This document shows, piece by piece, positions 52,846 to 55,692 of a stretch of DNA of 55,692 nt. A program made the translations under genes and the position numbers. Below the pieces are notes generated by a model. The model was not told where the DNA came from, ran no database searches, and saw only the letters and a list, made by a program, of their open reading frames with translations. Source of the DNA: Bacteroidales bacterium. Its GTDB lineage: Bacteria > Bacteroidota > Bacteroidia > Bacteroidales > WCHB1-69. Position 1 is the stretch's first letter; each line of letters starts with the position of its first letter. The stretch is taken from contig JAEEKX010000022.1 in assembly GCA_016288655.1 (NCBI GenBank), positions 1 through 55,692 of the forward strand. Reading direction: 5' to 3'.

Positions 52846-53520
52846 ATGAATCAGGAAGTTTATCAGCAGATTTTGAAGTCGCTGCCCGCGAGTGTGCGAC
52901 TGATTGCGGTCTCGAAACTGAAGCCCGCCAGCGAGGTGGAGGCCGCGTATGCCCTCGGACAACGCGATTTCGGCGAGAACTGGGCGCAAGAACTCAAGGA
53001 GAAACATCTGCAACTGCCCGAAGACATCCGGTGGCATTTTATCGGACACCTGCAGACCAACAAAATCAAGTTCATCATTCCGTATGTGCATCTCATCCAC
53101 AGCATCGACAGTTTCCATCTGCTGCAGGAGGTGAACAAGCAGGCGGAGAAGTGCGGGCGCGTGGTGAAGTGCCTGTTGCAGTTCCACATCGCTACGGAAG
53201 AGACGAAATTCGGCTTTGCGATGGATGAGTGCCAGGAGATGATGCGGCATCCGGCGTACCAGCGGATGCGCAACGTGGAGATCTGCGGCGTGATGGGCAT
53301 GGCCAGTCTCACGTCGGATTCTGCGCAAGTACACCGCGAATTTCACCAACTTCACGACTATTTCGTACAGTTAAAGGAAAACTATTTTATTGATCAAGAA
53401 TCATTTAAGGAGATTTCCATGGGCATGTCGGGCGACTATCCGATAGCCATCGAGGAAGGCAGCACGATGATCCGGGTCGGCAGCGCCATCTTCGGAGCGA
53501 GAGATTACGGCGCGCGGTGA
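52846..53520 (+). CDS. YggS/PLPBP-family pyridoxal phosphate homeostasis protein
   Basis: 224 residues. Members bind PLP without known catalysis and keep free PLP in balance. The PLP lysine is in LIAVSKLKPASEVE. Other blocks are RDFGENWAQELKEKH, WHFIGHLQTNKIKFI, LLQFHIATEETKFGF and EISMGMSGDYPIAIEEGSTM, then VGSAIFGARDY at the end. It begins 18 bp after the upstream T tract with no obvious TAnnTTTG box, so it may be read by partial readthrough. Confidence 0.93.
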   Translation: MNQEVYQQILKSLPASVRLIAVSKLKPASEVEAAYALGQRDFGENWAQELKEKHLQLPEDIRWHFIGHLQTNKIKFIIPYVHLIHSIDSFHLLQEVNKQAEKCGRVVKCLLQFHIATEETKFGFAMDECQEMMRHPAYQRMRNVEICGVMGMASLTSDSAQVHREFHQLHDYFVQLKENYFIDQESFKEISMGMSGDYPIAIEEGSTMIRVGSAIFGARDYGAR

Positions 53521-53686
53521 GCTTTGGGATCCTGCTTTCCAAGATTGGGAATGTGACTGTGAACGCTGCTTGTATAGTAAAATGAGCAATATTTTTTGTC
53601 TCATAATTTGTATTATGTTAAGTAGAGGAGATGGACAAGGGTGAAAAGTCGCATTTTCATGCTCTCCTATTTCAATGTTTTCCAAC

Positions 53687-53716
53687 AAAAAAATCGTGTT
53701 GAAACACGATTTTTTT
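53687..53716 (-). terminator. terminator of the glycosyltransferase gene
   Basis: AAAAAATCGTGTT (to 53700) pairs with AACACGATTTTTTT (from about 53703) around a tiny loop. It is 27 bp past the stop at 53743 and is A/T-flanked on both strands. Confidence 0.85.
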
Positions 53717-53742
53717 AGGTTGAAAATAATGCAAGAAAAAAA

Positions 53743-54489
53743 TTATTTCGTCGGCTGCGGTTCGCGTTCCCATTTGCGGAACCAACTGCGTATCTTCAAG
53801 CCGATGACGCCGAAGATGGCTTCGGAAAAAATTCCCTTGCTCATCTTGGAAGTGCCCAATGTTCTGTCCTTGAAGATGATGCTGACTTCCTGGATCTTGA
53901 AGCCCAATTTCCAGACGTTGAATTTCATCTCGATCTGGAAGCCGTAGCCCACGTGCTTGATTTTGGAAAAGTCAATGGCACGCAGCGTGTCGGCCTTGTA
54001 GCACTTGAAGCCGGCCGTGGTGTCACGCACGGGCATGCGCGTGATGAAGCGGACGTATGCTGAGCCGTAATAGGACATCAACAGGCGGGACATGGGCCAG
54101 TTGAGCACGTTGACGCCGTTGGCGTAACGGGATCCGATAGCCAAGTCGGCACCGTCTTCAGCACACGCCTTGTAAAGTCTCGCCAGATCGTTGGGATCGT
54201 GTGAGAAATCGGCGTCCATCTCGAAAACATAGTCGTATTCGTGCTCCAAAGCCCACTGAAAACCAGTGATATAGGCAGTTCCCAACCCCAATTTCCCCTT
54301 ACGTTCAACGATGAACAAGCGATCGGACCACTCCCCCATCAATCTTTTCACGATTTCGGCGGTGCCGTCAGGTGAATTGTCCTCGATGATCAGGATGTGA
54401 TAATCACCCAAGGAGAAGGTCGTACGGATGATGTTCTCGATGTTCTCCTTTTCGTTGTAAGTGGGAATGATGACTAACTTCTTGTCCAT
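53743..54489 (-). CDS. polyprenol-phosphate mannosyltransferase-like GT2 glycosyltransferase
   Basis: 248 residues, the size of soluble DPM1-type synthases. It would transfer a sugar, typically mannose, from GDP-mannose to a lipid phosphate. The nucleotide-binding start is VIIPTYNEKENIENIIRTTF, and the metal-binding DxD-like block is FEMDADFSHDPNDLARLYKA. RDTTAGFKCYKADTLRAIDF and GYGFQIEMKFNVWKLGFK are the other family signatures. No membrane helices are present. Its ATG overlaps the stop of the endonuclease-like gene by 1 bp (TAATG), so they are coupled. The real donor and acceptor are not deducible here. Confidence 0.88.
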   Translation of the reverse strand: MDKKLVIIPTYNEKENIENIIRTTFSLGDYHILIIEDNSPDGTAEIVKRLMGEWSDRLFIVERKGKLGLGTAYITGFQWALEHEYDYVFEMDADFSHDPNDLARLYKACAEDGADLAIGSRYANGVNVLNWPMSRLLMSYYGSAYVRFITRMPVRDTTAGFKCYKADTLRAIDFSKIKHVGYGFQIEMKFNVWKLGFKIQEVSIIFKDRTLGTSKMSKGIFSEAIFGVIGLKIRSWFRKWEREPQPTK

Positions 54490-55514
54490 TAGTTGACTTT
54501 TTCGAGGATGATGTAAACGGGAAGGTGGTCGCTGTAGCCGCCGAGATAGGAACCGCCGGCAAAGGTGCGCAACGGGGTGCCCTCATAACTGCCGCTCTTG
54601 GTCAGCAGGAAGTTGGCGCGGAAGATCTTCACACCGGCGTAACGATAGCCGGTTTTGGGTGCGAGCAAGCCGTAGGAAATGATGATCTGGTCGATGACGT
54701 TGGGCTCATCGCGATAGACGTAGGACCAAATGCCGTCCATATACAACTTATACATGGGGTTGAAGAGTTCGTTGACGTGCGTGTCAGACGATTTCTTCTT
54801 GGCTCCCAGATAGTTGAGGATGCTCTTGGCATTTGGGTTGTCGTTCAGGTCGCCCATGATGATGACCTTGGCGGCGGGATTGGCGTGCATGATGGAGTCG
54901 GAGATGTGTTTGGAGAGTTCGGCGGCGGCGATGCGCTTGGGCATGCTGCGCTGCTCTCCTCCCCGCTTCGACGGCCAGTGGTTGACGATGAGATGGAGGG
55001 TGTCCACCCCGTCAATGACGCCTTTAACCAGCAGTTGGTCACGGGTATAGAAGGAGGTGTCGGGTGTGACCAGGCGGTAAGGCACCTGCTCGATGACGCG
55101 GAATCGGTCTTTCTGATAGATGAATGCGACATCGACGCCGCGGCGGTCGGGCGAGTCGTGGTGCGCCACGCCGTAGTTCATCGCCTTGAGGTTTGGATGG
55201 TTGACGAGGTCGATGAGCACGCGCTCGTTCTCGATCTCGGAGACGCCGAGGACGACGACTCCGCCCTCATCCTTGGCCATCAGAGAGATCACTTTCGACA
55301 TGTTGGCGATTTTCCGCTCGTATCGTTCTGCAGTCCACTGATTTTCACCATGGGGAAGAAACTCCGCATCGTCGGTGAGCGGATCGTCGATGGTGTCGAA
55401 AAGGTTCTCTAAGTTATAGAAACCAATAACGGCCGGCTGCGACTCTTCCTGAGCGAATCCGAAGGAAACGGATGCGATTATGAATAAGGTGAAAATCAGG
55501 CGGTTAATTCGCAT
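54489..55514 (-). CDS. exported endonuclease/exonuclease/phosphatase-fold protein
   Basis: 341 residues. Signal peptide cut before Gln (FGFA/Q). The EEP fold motifs are IGFYNLENLFDT, GVSEIENERVL with the metal Glu, LIVNHWPSKRGG with the His, IIMGDLNDNPNA and GGYSDHLPVYIILE at the end. It could be a secreted nuclease or a phosphoesterase acting on lipid or sugar phosphates; the substrate cannot be read from sequence. It is coupled to the glycosyltransferase gene. It starts shortly after atpG with only 16 bp between, so the three may be co-transcribed. Confidence 0.85.
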   Translation of the reverse strand: MRINRLIFTLFIIASVSFGFAQEESQPAVIGFYNLENLFDTIDDPLTDDAEFLPHGENQWTAERYERKIANMSKVISLMAKDEGGVVVLGVSEIENERVLIDLVNHPNLKAMNYGVAHHDSPDRRGVDVAFIYQKDRFRVIEQVPYRLVTPDTSFYTRDQLLVKGVIDGVDTLHLIVNHWPSKRGGEQRSMPKRIAAAELSKHISDSIMHANPAAKVIIMGDLNDNPNAKSILNYLGAKKKSSDTHVNELFNPMYKLYMDGIWSYVYRDEPNVIDQIIISYGLLAPKTGYRYAGVKIFRANFLLTKSGSYEGTPLRTFAGGSYLGGYSDHLPVYIILEKVN

Positions 55515-55530
55515 AATCTAAAGTAGGACT

Positions 55531-55692
<162 letters not shown>

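Overview
The window reads as chromosomal DNA of a member of the Bacteroidota, most likely an uncultured Bacteroidales. Four things point there. At least 20 intergenic sites match the Bacteroidetes-type -7 promoter box TAnnTTTG. Several exported proteins end in a type IX secretion (T9SS) type A sorting domain. Nearly all SPI-type signal peptides are followed by Gln at the predicted cleavage site, and a glutaminyl cyclase is encoded nearby. Shine-Dalgarno sequences are weak or absent. No rRNA, tRNA, CRISPR array or intact prophage was recognised.

Layout. 1-2860 is a scrap region: a decayed IS5-type transposase, a RhuM/ORF6N-family gene, a truncated BRO-type fragment, a small membrane protein, a 36-bp direct repeat pair, an 11-G run and a triple 21-nt repeat. 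2861-16062 is a secretion island on the minus strand. It holds a T9SS-exported esterase and a lipoprotein gene followed by a 10.5-kb gene for a 3516-residue C10 (streptopain-like) protease/adhesin with beta-helix and tandem-repeat regions. The two T9SS cargo genes have nearly identical C-terminal domains that contain heptanucleotide arrays and a perfect palindrome inside the reading frame.

16206-27277 is mostly core metabolism: a cation efflux protein, a DUF1846 protein, a DUF2795 protein, a corrinoid adenosyltransferase, and the tight operon hflX - glutaminyl cyclase - aspartokinase - di-haem peroxidase. A divergent acyl-ACP thioesterase plus lipoprotein pair and a short HTH regulator follow. 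An AT-rich gap then leads to a glycogen branching enzyme and a 1497-residue exported protein of unknown function (27897-34407, plus strand).

34404-55692 holds the operon porin - Gate-domain transporter - aroA, a POT transporter, truB-anmK, mscL, murA, a peptide-binding lipoprotein, apt-ilvE, and gcvT-rimO-djlA-like-T9SS cargo. It closes with an exported DUF4412-like protein, a YggS-family protein, an endonuclease-like protein with a polyprenol-phosphate glycosyltransferase, and the 3' end of atpG.

The most interesting signals are the low-complexity DNA elements (heptads and a palindrome) living inside T9SS cargo genes, the giant protease-adhesin with its lipoprotein partner, the unknown 1497-residue exported protein, and the match between the glutaminyl cyclase and the N-terminal Gln of exported proteins. 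All calls are made by eye from sequence; no database search was run.
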